Under the pieces are notes generated by a model that did not search any database, had not been told where the DNA came from, and saw nothing but the letters and a program-made list of their open reading frames with translations. From assembly GCA_965371945.1 (NCBI GenBank), contig CBDVAK010000072.1:1-13584 (forward strand): DNA of 13,584 nt. The letters run 5' to 3'. A program made the translations under genes and the position numbers. Shown here in pieces: positions 1-7,582 of this stretch (the first letter of the stretch is position 1; every line of letters begins with the position of its first letter). The DNA is from CBDVAK01 sp965371945. Lineage in GTDB: Bacteria > Pseudomonadota > Gammaproteobacteria > Competibacterales > JAHEDQ01.

Positions 1-1
1 G

Positions 2-493
2 GATAGTGAGACCGCCGCCGGTGATTCGATGCCATCCGCAGGTGGGCTTGGAGAGACCGACCGCGAACGCGTGCAAAGCCTGGACCGCTCGCTCGACAAC
101 CAATTGGGCGAGTTCGACGAGATGCTGCGCCAGGACAGCGCCAACCTGGCAACCGCCCGTCAGCAGGCGCATGTGTCCGGGTTGCCGCCGGACGGGAATA
201 CCGGCGGCGCCGCCGGCGATACGCAACTCGAAGGTGGCGGTGGGCGGGACGCGGACATGGCCGGCAATGCCGATGCCGCCACCCGGGGGGAGGGCGAGGG
301 TCGTCGTGACGCCGGACTGTCCCGCTCAGCGGACGCCAGCGCAGGCACTGCGCGGGGCATTCCTGACGGGCGTGATGACGACATCGTGGCCAGACAACTG
401 AGGGAGGCTGCGGAGCGTGAATCCGATCCGCAACTCAAAGAAAAACTGTGGCAGGAATATCGAGACTACAAACGCGGTTCGAGTGGTTCGTGA
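2..493 (+). CDS. Conserved hydrophilic protein, C-terminal part (open at window edge)
   Basis: The frame is open from base 2 with no stop upstream, so the gene probably begins outside the window; the first ATG inside is at 29. The visible part is hydrophilic, without membrane segments. It has an acidic, Gln-rich helical start (VQSLDRSLDNQLGEFDEML), then a long Gly/Ala/Asp/Arg-rich, low-complexity and probably disordered stretch (about bases 190-350). It ends in a conserved-looking helical tail with IPDGRDDDIVARQLREAA and LKEKLWQEYRDYK. From memory, similar tails end uncharacterised gammaproteobacterial proteins; this is recollection, not a search result. The stop TGA (491-493) overlaps the GTG start of the lipoprotein gene by 4 bases, which ties it to the operon. 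If a signal peptide or lipobox lies upstream of the window, the protein would be exported; this cannot be judged here. Function unknown. Confidence 0.7.
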   Translation, partial: DSETAAGDSMPSAGGLGETDRERVQSLDRSLDNQLGEFDEMLRQDSANLATARQQAHVSGLPPDGNTGGAAGDTQLEGGGGRDADMAGNADAATRGEGEGRRDAGLSRSADASAGTARGIPDGRDDDIVARQLREAAERESDPQLKEKLWQEYRDYKRGSSGS

Positions 494-1710
494 AGCGCGT
501 ACTGACATTCGTACCGCTGGCGATGCTGATCGGTTGCGCGACAGTGCCGCGAGCCAACGTCGAGCCTGCCCCGTTGCAGGTGGCCAGCGTCGAGCTACCC
601 GAGAGCGAGCTGCTGGATGTCGGCGTGCGGGTATTCAGCGCCGGCGCCGTGACCACCGATCAGGCGCGAGAGGAAGGCCAGTCCAGCGACGTGCGGCGTG
701 CCGAGACGGTCTATATTCCTCAGCACCTCAGAACGACATTGCAGACTTCCGGGCAGTGGGGGGCAGTCTGGGTGGTGCCCGAGGAATCGGATGCTGTCGA
801 TGTCAACGTTGCCGGCGAGATCCTGTCGTCCAGCGGCGAGCACTTGGTGTTGCAGGTGCAGGCACGTGACGCCAGCGGGCGCATCTGGCTGGAGAGAACT
901 TACTCCGCGGTTGCCGAGGATGTCTCGTATGGCGCCCCGCGCAAGGGGGAATACGACCCCTACCAGGATGTCTACAATGCCATCGCCAATGATCTGCTGG
1001 CGTTCAGACAGACGCTGACCGCGGCGCAGAAGGTCGAGATCAGGCGGGTGGCGCGGCTACGCTATGCCCAGGGCCTTGCACCGGAGGTGTTTCAGGGCTA
1101 TCTGCTGTTGCAACCCGACGGTCTGCTGGTGGCCGACCGGCTGCCGGCGCGTGACGATCCGATGATGCTTCGTCTGCTCAAGGTTCGCGAGCGTGAGTTC
1201 ATGTTCTACGACACCATCGATGAGCACTATGCGGATCTCTACGATCAGATGTGGGACCCGTATCTCAACTGGCGCCGGGCACAGCTCGAAGAAGTCCAAG
1301 CCTATCGTGAACTGAAACGACAGGAAATGATCCGCAAGGTTCTCAGCGTGGCGGCCATCGCGGGTGCGGTGGCCTATGAGGCGACCAGTAGAGGTGGTCG
1401 CTACCACTCCTCGGCGGCCACCAGCGCGATGATCCTGGGAGGCATGGCGGCCTGGCAGAGTGGCTCGGTCAAGGCCCAGGAGGCAGAGATGCATGCCGAG
1501 TCGCTACGCGAACTGGGAACATCGTTCGAAGAGGAAATCCAGCCACAGGTGGTCGAATTGGAGGGACGCACACTCAAGCTCACCGGTACCGCCAGTCAGC
1601 AATATGATGAATGGCGCCGGCTGTTGCGGGAGATTTACGCGAGCGAAACCGGTCTGCTGGTGACCGAGCCGCCTATCCTGGCCGAGCCGACCCCGGGCCG
1701 GCCGCTGTAG
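490..1710 (+). CDS. Envelope lipoprotein of unknown function
   Basis: I place the start at GTG 490, overlapping the upstream stop as GTGA, because it yields a clean lipoprotein signal: a basic n-region (VKR), a hydrophobic core and the lipobox LIGC with the lipidated Cys at residue 16. An ATG at 448 would add 14 residues that bury the signal. Ala follows the Cys, with no Asp sorting-avoidance residue, so transport to the outer membrane is expected. The mature protein is about 390 residues. It begins with a segment containing LLDVGVRVFSAG, has a helical central region rich in Arg, Tyr and Glu (about residues 200-285), two short Ala/Gly-rich hydrophobic stretches (about 285-325) and a Pro-rich end. 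I recognise no enzyme domain. Position at the head of an operon for a TolQ/VWA membrane complex suggests the outer-membrane-facing or periplasmic partner. No strong ribosome site is seen, so translation is probably coupled to the gene before. Confidence 0.82.
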   Translation: MKRVLTFVPLAMLIGCATVPRANVEPAPLQVASVELPESELLDVGVRVFSAGAVTTDQAREEGQSSDVRRAETVYIPQHLRTTLQTSGQWGAVWVVPEESDAVDVNVAGEILSSSGEHLVLQVQARDASGRIWLERTYSAVAEDVSYGAPRKGEYDPYQDVYNAIANDLLAFRQTLTAAQKVEIRRVARLRYAQGLAPEVFQGYLLLQPDGLLVADRLPARDDPMMLRLLKVREREFMFYDTIDEHYADLYDQMWDPYLNWRRAQLEEVQAYRELKRQEMIRKVLSVAAIAGAVAYEATSRGGRYHSSAATSAMILGGMAAWQSGSVKAQEAEMHAESLRELGTSFEEEIQPQVVELEGRTLKLTGTASQQYDEWRRLLREIYASETGLLVTEPPILAEPTPGRPL

Positions 1711-1746
1711 CTACTGTCAGGAACCCTGTTTCCGAGTCTCGTATCC

Positions 1747-4074
1747 ATGGATGAATTGCAACCCGGGCTGCACCTGGGTACCCGCTTCAAGCTTGAGCGG
1801 TTGCTCGGTGAGGGCCACATCGGCCAGGTATGGCTGGCTCACGATCTTGAGCTCGACGAGCAGGTGGCCCTGAAGGTCATCGATGCCCGCTTGGCCGAGT
1901 CCGATCAGGACATGAGCATCCTGCGTGAGGAGAGCCGGCAGGCCAGGCGTCTGGCGCACCCCAACATCGTACGGATTTTCGACCTGCATCGCGCTGGCCC
2001 GCGGCGCTATCTTTCCATGGAGTATGTGGCGGGTGGTGATCTTGGTCAGATGCACGGCCAGGATTGGAGGTCGCTGGTACATGTGCTGTTGACCGTGGTC
2101 GATGCACTGGAATACGCACATGGCCAGGGCGTGGTGCACCGCAACCTCAAGCTGTCCAATGTGTTGATGACTGCTGACGGAATTCCGCGCTTGGCCGATT
2201 TCGGGATGGGTGGTCTGGTCGCAGTAAGCGAGATTGCCGAGGGCCGGCGGTACGATCCGCCATCGCCGCTACAGGACATCCGTGGTCTTGGCGTGCTGTG
2301 CTACCAACTTCTCACCGGGGAGCAAGCCTTCGAGCCGGGTCCCGGGAACGTTGGCAAGGGCTCCGCCCGGTGTGCCGAGTTGAATGCCGATGACCGGTTT
2401 CCCCGGCCGCTGGCTGTGCTGGTCGATGCCATGCTCGGTCAGAATGCCGGCGAGTGGCCCGAGCACATGCAGCAGGTCGGTGACGCGCTGCAGGAGCTGC
2501 TGCTGGAGGAGGCACCATCTCCCGGTTTACCGCCGGCTGCCGAACCGCCCAGCCTGGAATTCCCCGAGCCTGAGGAGATCGCGGTCGAACCCCGTGCCGA
2601 GTTGTCACAGCCATCGCGCGGGGGCGCCGACCGCTCCGGCCGCCGCGGGCTGACTTTTGCCATTGCACTGCTGTTTGCCGGGCTGCTGGCTATGGGTGTC
2701 GGAGTGTTTTTCTATTTGCCCAGCCTGGTTGCCGAGCGTGACCTCGAGGCAGTGTCCGTGGCGCCTGTTGCCGAACAGACCACGACAGTGCCATCGCCAG
2801 CGGCGCCGTCACCGTCGGTAGCGGATTCACAGGACTCCGATCTGCTCGAACAAACGCGGTTGACAGCGGAGCAGGCCCTGAATCATTTCACTGCGCTGCG
2901 CCAACAGCTAGAGGCGCGAGCCGTGGAGGTCTGGGGTAGTAACGAGTATCTGCAGGCACTGGCATTGTCGGCACAGGCTGACCAGGCCTTGGTGACATCG
3001 GCGTACGCTCAGGCGAGTGCACTCTATGACCAGGGTTCGGCGTTGCTGAGCGATCTGGAATCACACGCCGCAGATGCGCTGGCCGTGGCGCTGGCCGATG
3101 GCCAGGTGGCATTGCAGGAGGTTCGGGCGCAGGCAGCAGCCGAAGCGTTTGGTCTGGCGTTGCGGATCGAACCCGACAACGAAACCGCAACCAGGGGGCT
3201 GGCCAAAGCCGCGGTGGTCGAGGAGGTTGCTTCACTGCTGGCGGAGGGCGACCGTTTCAGGGAACGCGATCAGTTCGAGCAGGCCCTGGATTCATACCGT
3301 CAGGCTCTGCAACTGGATGCGGATTCGAAGCCGGTACAGACCGCGATTGCGGCGGTCGAGACGGTGCTTGCCGAGCAGAAATTTGCCGCCGCCATGTCGG
3401 ACACGTTGATCGCGCTCGAAGCAAGTGATTTCGAACGGGCCCGAACGTCACTGGATAGAGCCGCCGCGCTGCGTCCCAAAGCACCCGAGGTTGCCGACGC
3501 GCGGGTTCGTTTGCAAAATGCCGAGCGCAGCCGGCGGATCGGTGCGATCCGATCGAAAGCGCGGCAGCTCGATGCGCGTGGTCAGTGGGCACAGGCTGAA
3601 AAGCAGTACCGTCGTGCTCTGGAGATCGACTCGACATTGGTTTTTGCTCGCCAGGGCGCTCGCCGTAGCGGTCAACTGGCGCGTTTGACCAGCACCATGG
3701 ACCGCTACCTCGACGATCCCGGACGCCTCTATTCGTTGCAGCCCAGAGACAAGGCGGTTGCTTTGCTGCAAGAGGCCCGTGCGGTCAAAGATCCGCCCGC
3801 GGGGCTGCAAAAGCGCATCGGAGAACTGCAGTCCGAAGTGGACAAGGCCGCCAAACCGTTGCGGGTGCAACTGGTATCCGATGGATTGACCGATGTCACC
3901 ATCTACCGGGTCGGCAAACAGGGTACTTTCCAGCGTCGCGACCTGTATCTGGCCCCGGGGGAGTACACCGTGGTGGGTACCCGCTCCGGATACCGGGATG
4001 TGCGTCGCCACGTCAAGGTGTTGCCAGGGGCGCCCGTACCGCCGGTGCTGATACGTTGCGAGGAACGGGTTTGA
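1747..4074 (+). CDS. Membrane Ser/Thr kinase-fold protein (probable pseudokinase) with TPR and PEGA-like region
   Basis: 775 residues. Residues 14 to about 210 are a bacterial Ser/Thr protein kinase fold: glycine loop GEGHIGQV (21-28), VALK lysine K43, a helix-C Glu near 61, DFG at 151-153, and DIRGLG in the later lobe. The catalytic loop reads HRNLKLSN instead of HRDLKxxN, so the catalytic Asp is Asn133 (codon 2143-2145). The activation segment is short and has no APE motif (GRRYDPPSP instead). This points to a pseudokinase. A Pro/Glu-rich linker follows, then one transmembrane helix at about 301-328. The remainder should be periplasmic: helical TPR-like repeats (clear ones near 498-530 and 608-640) and a C-terminal PEGA-like beta domain (about 700-775, LAPGEYTVVGTRSGYRDV). 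Thirty-six bases separate it from the lipoprotein gene. The ribosome site before ATG 1747 is weak. Likely role: a scaffold or sensor linking cytoplasm and periplasm; some residual activity cannot be excluded. Confidence 0.9.
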   Translation: MDELQPGLHLGTRFKLERLLGEGHIGQVWLAHDLELDEQVALKVIDARLAESDQDMSILREESRQARRLAHPNIVRIFDLHRAGPRRYLSMEYVAGGDLGQMHGQDWRSLVHVLLTVVDALEYAHGQGVVHRNLKLSNVLMTADGIPRLADFGMGGLVAVSEIAEGRRYDPPSPLQDIRGLGVLCYQLLTGEQAFEPGPGNVGKGSARCAELNADDRFPRPLAVLVDAMLGQNAGEWPEHMQQVGDALQELLLEEAPSPGLPPAAEPPSLEFPEPEEIAVEPRAELSQPSRGGADRSGRRGLTFAIALLFAGLLAMGVGVFFYLPSLVAERDLEAVSVAPVAEQTTTVPSPAAPSPSVADSQDSDLLEQTRLTAEQALNHFTALRQQLEARAVEVWGSNEYLQALALSAQADQALVTSAYAQASALYDQGSALLSDLESHAADALAVALADGQVALQEVRAQAAAEAFGLALRIEPDNETATRGLAKAAVVEEVASLLAEGDRFRERDQFEQALDSYRQALQLDADSKPVQTAIAAVETVLAEQKFAAAMSDTLIALEASDFERARTSLDRAAALRPKAPEVADARVRLQNAERSRRIGAIRSKARQLDARGQWAQAEKQYRRALEIDSTLVFARQGARRSGQLARLTSTMDRYLDDPGRLYSLQPRDKAVALLQEARAVKDPPAGLQKRIGELQSEVDKAAKPLRVQLVSDGLTDVTIYRVGKQGTFQRRDLYLAPGEYTVVGTRSGYRDVRRHVKVLPGAPVPPVLIRCEERV
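4060..4064 (+). promoter_or_regulatory. Ribosome binding site deciding a TTG start
   Basis: GAGGA lies 6 bases before TTG 4071. It lies inside the end of the kinase-fold gene and favours TTG 4071 over the in-frame TTG at 4056. Confidence 0.65.
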
Positions 4075-6503
4075 TCGATCATCTTGCGGTTATCGGCAGT
4101 ACGGGCGCCCCGCGCCGGTTTGGTCCCGGTGACGCTCCCGTGATGATCGGCGGCAGCGCCCGCTGCGGCCTGCGGTTGCCCGGCATGCGCGCTGACGACG
4201 AAGCGGCGCTGCTGGGATTTGCTGACGGGCGGGTTTTTCTGCAGGCCCGGCCCGGCGAGTTGCAGGTAATGCACAACGGCAAACCGGTGACGGGTTCGGT
4301 GTGGGTTGCGGACGGGGACCGCATCGGTATCGGCGCGGTCTCTATCGACTGCAGGTCGACCGGAACCGTGATGGAGCTTCGGCTCGACGAGAGTGCCTCC
4401 GGTGCGGCATCTTTAGCGGGCGCTACTGCGTCCGGTGGTGAAGACGAGCGCATCTATCCCCATGATTTCGGTACCCTGCCGACCAAGACAACGCCTGGTT
4501 CCGGCCCCTGGCAGCCCCTGCGCTGGTTGGTCGGCGCGGTGTTCGTGGTTCTGGCGGCGCTGGCCTGGTATACCTTCACCGCGCGCAGCGTCGAACTCAG
4601 GGCTGAACCGGCGGGTGCCCGGCTTGAGATCCAGGGGGCGTTGCTGCCGTTCCGGATTGGCGGCAGGTTTCTGCTGCGCCCGGGGCAATATGCGGTCAAT
4701 GCGCAGCATCCCGGTTACTATCCGCTGCAGCAAACGATTGCGGTGGGGACCGCGGCTGAGCAGTTCTTCGATCTGCGCCTGCGCAAGCTTCCCGGTTTGG
4801 TCAGCGTCGATGCCGGGGGCGTGCCAGGCGCCGGGATGGTGGTCGGCAACGCTGCGGCAGTAGTCCTGCCGGTGCAGGATATGGAGATTCCGGCCGGTAC
4901 CGACGTGGTGGAGATCCGCGCGCCCCGGCACCTGCCGTTTCGTACCAGCTTGAATGTCCGGGGCATGCGCCAGCGGCAGTCGTTGAGCGTGGTGTTGGTG
5001 CCGGACTGGGCAGCAGTCAGTGTCAGCTCGGAACCTGCCGGCGCCATCCTCAGCGTGGATGGCGAACCGGTGGGGGAGACCCCGGTGGTGGTGGAGTTGT
5101 CCTCCGGGCCTCACCAACTGCTGCTGAGCCTGGCCAACCACGACGACTGGCGGGGTACCACGACGGTATTGCCCGACCAGCCGCAGCAGATGCCGGTGGT
5201 GGCACTGCAAAAGACCCGGGCCAGGGTGATGATACGCAGCCGTCCCGAAGGTGCCACCGTGCAGGTGGATGGGGTCTACCGGGGTCGCACGCCGGTGGGG
5301 CTGTGGCTGGACGCGGATCAGAATCACCAGATCGTGTTGACCCACTCGGGCTACCGCAGGCTTGGGCACAGCGCCACCTACAAACCGGGCGAACAGGCTG
5401 AACTCGAGCTGGAGATGGTTGCTGTGCTGGGTCGGCTGCGCATCGACGCCGATCCAGCCGATGCGGAACTGCTGGTGGACGGGCGTTCACGCGGAACAGC
5501 TTCGCGTGAATTGCAGCTCAGCGCAGTACCACACCGGATCGAGATCCGAAAGCCCGGCTATGTCAGTCATCGCGTGACCGTGACGCCGCGGCCGGGGCTC
5601 GAGCAGGCGATCACCGTACGTCTCGAACCCGAGTCCGGGTCGACGGTGGCTGCGGGTAGCAGCGCAAGCAAACGCCCACCAGGAACACTGCGCAACAGCC
5701 AGGGACAAGAGCTGGTGCGTGTCGAACCGGCTCGATTCACGATGGGGTCATCGCGCCGCGAACAGGGGCGGCGTAGCAATGAGGTGCTGCGCGAGGTGGA
5801 AGTGACCCGCGCGTTCCTGATGGGTCGTCGTGAAGTCACCAACGGCCAGTTTCGCCGTTTCGACCCTCAGCATTCCTCCGGTACCGCGGTGGGTCACAGC
5901 CTGGATACCGATCAGCAGCCGGTTGTGCGTGTCAGCTGGGACAATGCCGTGCGTTATTGCAACTGGCTGAGTCAACGCGAATCCTTGCCGCCTGCCTATC
6001 GTGAGGAAGGCAACAGGATGCGCGCGATCAGGCCGCTGACCCGTGGCTACCGGCTGCCCACCGAGGCGGAGTGGGCCCTGGCCGCACGCAACGCCGGACG
6101 CGCCGCCCCGGACCGCTATCCGTGGTCCGGGTCCTGGCCACCGGGGTCGGGCGCCGGCAACTACGCTGACAGGTCGGCAGCATCGACGCTGGCTTTCACC
6201 CTGCCGGACTATGACGATGGCTATGCGGTGAGCGCGCCGGTCGGCCAGTTTCCAGCCAATGTGATCGGCATCCAGGATTTGGGTGGCAATGTGTCGGAAT
6301 GGGTGCAGGACCGCTATACCATCCAACGTGTCCAGGCGGGTGTCGAACGGGACCCGTTGGGTCCGGTTGACGGTCGCCACCATGTCATCCGCGGGTCCAA
6401 CTGGCGTGATGCATCGATCAGTGAACTGCGTCTGAGCTATCGCGACTATGGCGATGGCAAGGGTGAGGATCTTGGCTTCCGCGTGGCCCGCTATGCGGAC
6501 TAG
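4071..6503 (+). CDS. FHA-like / TM / PEGA-repeat / FGE-sulfatase-fold membrane protein
   Basis: Start chosen at TTG 4071: it has a GAGGA site 6 bases upstream and overlaps the previous stop as TTGA, giving 810 residues. Residues 1-105 resemble an FHA domain (VMIGGSARCGLRL, then NGKPV, then ADGDRIGIG) but lack the Arg after IG and the SRxH motif. One transmembrane helix lies at about 150-172 (LVGAVFVVLAALAWYTF). The periplasmic part has about five PEGA-like beta modules starting near 173, 243, 313, 384 and 454, recognisable by EPAGAxLxVDG and GxxP patterns. Residues from about 540 to the end are an FGE/sulfatase-modifying (C-type-lectin-like) fold: FTMGS, REVTNGQF, YRLPTEAEWALAARN, GGNVSEWVQD, VIRGSNW. 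The two catalytic Cys that true FGE carries after RGGS(W/F) are missing; the domain's only Cys is in RYCNW. It is therefore likely a binding domain, not a formylglycine-forming oxidase. It probably partners the kinase-fold protein. Confidence 0.9.
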   Translation: MIDHLAVIGSTGAPRRFGPGDAPVMIGGSARCGLRLPGMRADDEAALLGFADGRVFLQARPGELQVMHNGKPVTGSVWVADGDRIGIGAVSIDCRSTGTVMELRLDESASGAASLAGATASGGEDERIYPHDFGTLPTKTTPGSGPWQPLRWLVGAVFVVLAALAWYTFTARSVELRAEPAGARLEIQGALLPFRIGGRFLLRPGQYAVNAQHPGYYPLQQTIAVGTAAEQFFDLRLRKLPGLVSVDAGGVPGAGMVVGNAAAVVLPVQDMEIPAGTDVVEIRAPRHLPFRTSLNVRGMRQRQSLSVVLVPDWAAVSVSSEPAGAILSVDGEPVGETPVVVELSSGPHQLLLSLANHDDWRGTTTVLPDQPQQMPVVALQKTRARVMIRSRPEGATVQVDGVYRGRTPVGLWLDADQNHQIVLTHSGYRRLGHSATYKPGEQAELELEMVAVLGRLRIDADPADAELLVDGRSRGTASRELQLSAVPHRIEIRKPGYVSHRVTVTPRPGLEQAITVRLEPESGSTVAAGSSASKRPPGTLRNSQGQELVRVEPARFTMGSSRREQGRRSNEVLREVEVTRAFLMGRREVTNGQFRRFDPQHSSGTAVGHSLDTDQQPVVRVSWDNAVRYCNWLSQRESLPPAYREEGNRMRAIRPLTRGYRLPTEAEWALAARNAGRAAPDRYPWSGSWPPGSGAGNYADRSAASTLAFTLPDYDDGYAVSAPVGQFPANVIGIQDLGGNVSEWVQDRYTIQRVQAGVERDPLGPVDGRHHVIRGSNWRDASISELRLSYRDYGDGKGEDLGFRVARYAD

Positions 6504-6741
6504 TCGTGCAGGCTGGTGGACCGTACCGGGAGTGGCGTTGTGCTGCGCCGGAATGATGGCTGTCGCACTGGCGGCGCCACCGGACCCAGCCGATGGCGAG
6601 GATGAGAAAGTGGAAGCGCCCGCCGCGCCATCCGGTTCCAAAGCCGACAAGGGTGGTGGCAGCGGCAAGCCGCCGCGGAGTTTTCGCCCCACCGAGCAGA
6701 TCGGAGTGGACACAGCGGTCGCTTTTCCCGCCAACATTTAA
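6493..6741 (+). CDS. Small secreted (periplasmic) protein
   Basis: 82 residues from ATG 6493, overlapping the previous gene by 11 bases. This start gives a good Sec signal peptide: MRTSRAGWW, a hydrophobic core VALCCAGMMAVALAA, and a likely cleavage after ALA near residue 27. An upstream in-frame ATG (6448) would place 15 extra residues before the signal. The mature peptide of about 55 residues is acidic, then Pro/Ala/Lys/Gly-rich and probably unstructured, and ends in a more ordered tail, RSFRPTEQIGVDTAVAFPANI without its first residue or two. I have a memory-based impression that tails of the type PTE-(x)n-VAFPxxI recur in small gammaproteobacterial envelope proteins; no search was possible. 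Its place between the FGE-fold and TolQ-like genes suggests a small periplasmic accessory of the complex. No catalytic domain is visible. Confidence 0.72.
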   Translation: MRTSRAGWWTVPGVALCCAGMMAVALAAPPDPADGEDEKVEAPAAPSGSKADKGGGSGKPPRSFRPTEQIGVDTAVAFPANI

Positions 6742-6761
6742 GGCGATTTCCGCCAATCGCC
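6742..6761 (+). other. Perfect 7-bp hairpin between the small secreted-protein gene and the TolQ-like gene
   Basis: GGCGATT (6742-6748) pairs exactly with AATCGCC (6755-6761) around a 6-base loop. It begins directly after the TAA stop and ends 8 bases before the ribosome site of the next gene. No T-tract follows, so it is not a typical intrinsic terminator. An mRNA processing or stability element is possible. Confidence 0.5.
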
Positions 6762-6769
6762 CAAGCCCC

Positions 6770-6774
6770 GAGGA
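6770..6774 (+). promoter_or_regulatory. Ribosome binding site of the TolQ/MotA-like gene
   Basis: GAGGA lies 5 bases before ATG 6780. It is one of the best ribosome sites in the operon and fits a channel subunit needed in several copies. Confidence 0.65.
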
Positions 6775-6779
6775 CGCAC

Positions 6780-7577
6780 ATGAAGAGAACGTTTCCTACC
6801 GAGTTCGTATTCCAGCTGTTCTCTCTCGCAGTCGCGGTGATCATCGTTCACGCGATCTATGTGGCGGTGATTCGACCACGAGCGGATGTTTTCCTGGAGC
6901 AGGAAACCACCGCCATGCTCTCCGACCCGGACTACATCGCGCGCTCCTCGCCCTACGTGGTGGTGCGTGACTATGAGCAGGAGGTGTGCTTCATCCTCAT
7001 GCTGTGGGCGATCGCCATCATGGGGTACAAGACAGTCGACGCGGTTCGCGAGCGGCGCCTGCTGGGCCAGGAACTGGTTTCAGTAAGCGAGGGTATGCGC
7101 ATACTGCCTGAGGACACACGACGTTATTCCCGGCGGATCGAGGCACTGCCGGGGCGGTTGCAGCGATTGCTGTTGCCGCGTGCTCTACTGACCGCGCTGC
7201 AGCGTTTTGGGGCCACGCAGAACGTACAGGATGTCTCCGAGGCCGCACGCGCGGTGTGTCAGTCGGAGGCCGATCGGCTTGATTCCGAACTGGCCATGAT
7301 CCGCTACATCACCTGGGCCATCCCTTCGATTGGTTTCATCGGCACGGTGCGTGGCATTGGTGCGGCATTGGGTCAGGCGCACAAGGCGGTGGCAGGCGAT
7401 ATCACCGGGGTCACACAGAATCTGGGCGTGGCTTTCAATTCCACGCTGGTGGCATTGCTGATCAGTATTCTGCTGGTGTTCGTGGTCCACCAGTTACAGT
7501 TGTTGCAGGAACGTCTGGTGCTCGATACCGAAGGGTATTGTGACGAGCACTTGATCCGCAATCTGCAACAGCCCTGA
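6780..7577 (+). CDS. MotA/TolQ/ExbB proton-channel family protein
   Basis: 265 residues from ATG 6780, with a GAGGA ribosome site 5 bases upstream. Four hydrophobic segments are visible at about residues 10-31, 69-86, 175-197 and 215-240, with a long charged cytoplasmic section between the second and third. The last pair carries the family hallmark: IPSIGFIGTVRGIGAAL in the third helix and GVAFNSTLVALLISILLVF in the fourth, the Gly/Thr-rich channel-lining helices of MotA, TolQ and ExbB. In known members five such subunits surround two B subunits (MotB, TolR, ExbD) and couple proton flow to movement. No separate TolR, ExbD or MotB gene lies next to it; the two VWA proteins downstream carry a TolR-like helix and are the likely partners. 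It lacks the long cytoplasmic tail of ZorA. The family assignment is firm; the energised process is unknown. Confidence 0.92.
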   Translation: MKRTFPTEFVFQLFSLAVAVIIVHAIYVAVIRPRADVFLEQETTAMLSDPDYIARSSPYVVVRDYEQEVCFILMLWAIAIMGYKTVDAVRERRLLGQELVSVSEGMRILPEDTRRYSRRIEALPGRLQRLLLPRALLTALQRFGATQNVQDVSEAARAVCQSEADRLDSELAMIRYITWAIPSIGFIGTVRGIGAALGQAHKAVAGDITGVTQNLGVAFNSTLVALLISILLVFVVHQLQLLQERLVLDTEGYCDEHLIRNLQQP

Positions 7578-7582
7578 ACCCT

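Noticed and set aside
201..216. 16-base perfect palindrome CCGGCGGCGCCGCCGG
   Set aside because: It lies inside coding sequence for a Gly/Ala-rich stretch in GC-rich DNA and is easily explained by codon use.
448..489. ATG start at 448 for the lipoprotein gene
   Set aside because: It would add 14 residues before a complete lipoprotein signal and overlap the upstream gene by 46 bases; GTG 490 fits better.
4056..4070. Earlier TTG start for the FHA/PEGA/FGE gene
   Set aside because: TTG 4071 has a GAGGA site at proper distance and the stop overlap seen at other junctions of the operon.
4413..5369. Long - strand open frame of 318 codons
   Set aside because: It lies opposite the PEGA-repeat gene; its His/Arg/Pro-rich product is typical of an antisense shadow in GC-rich DNA.
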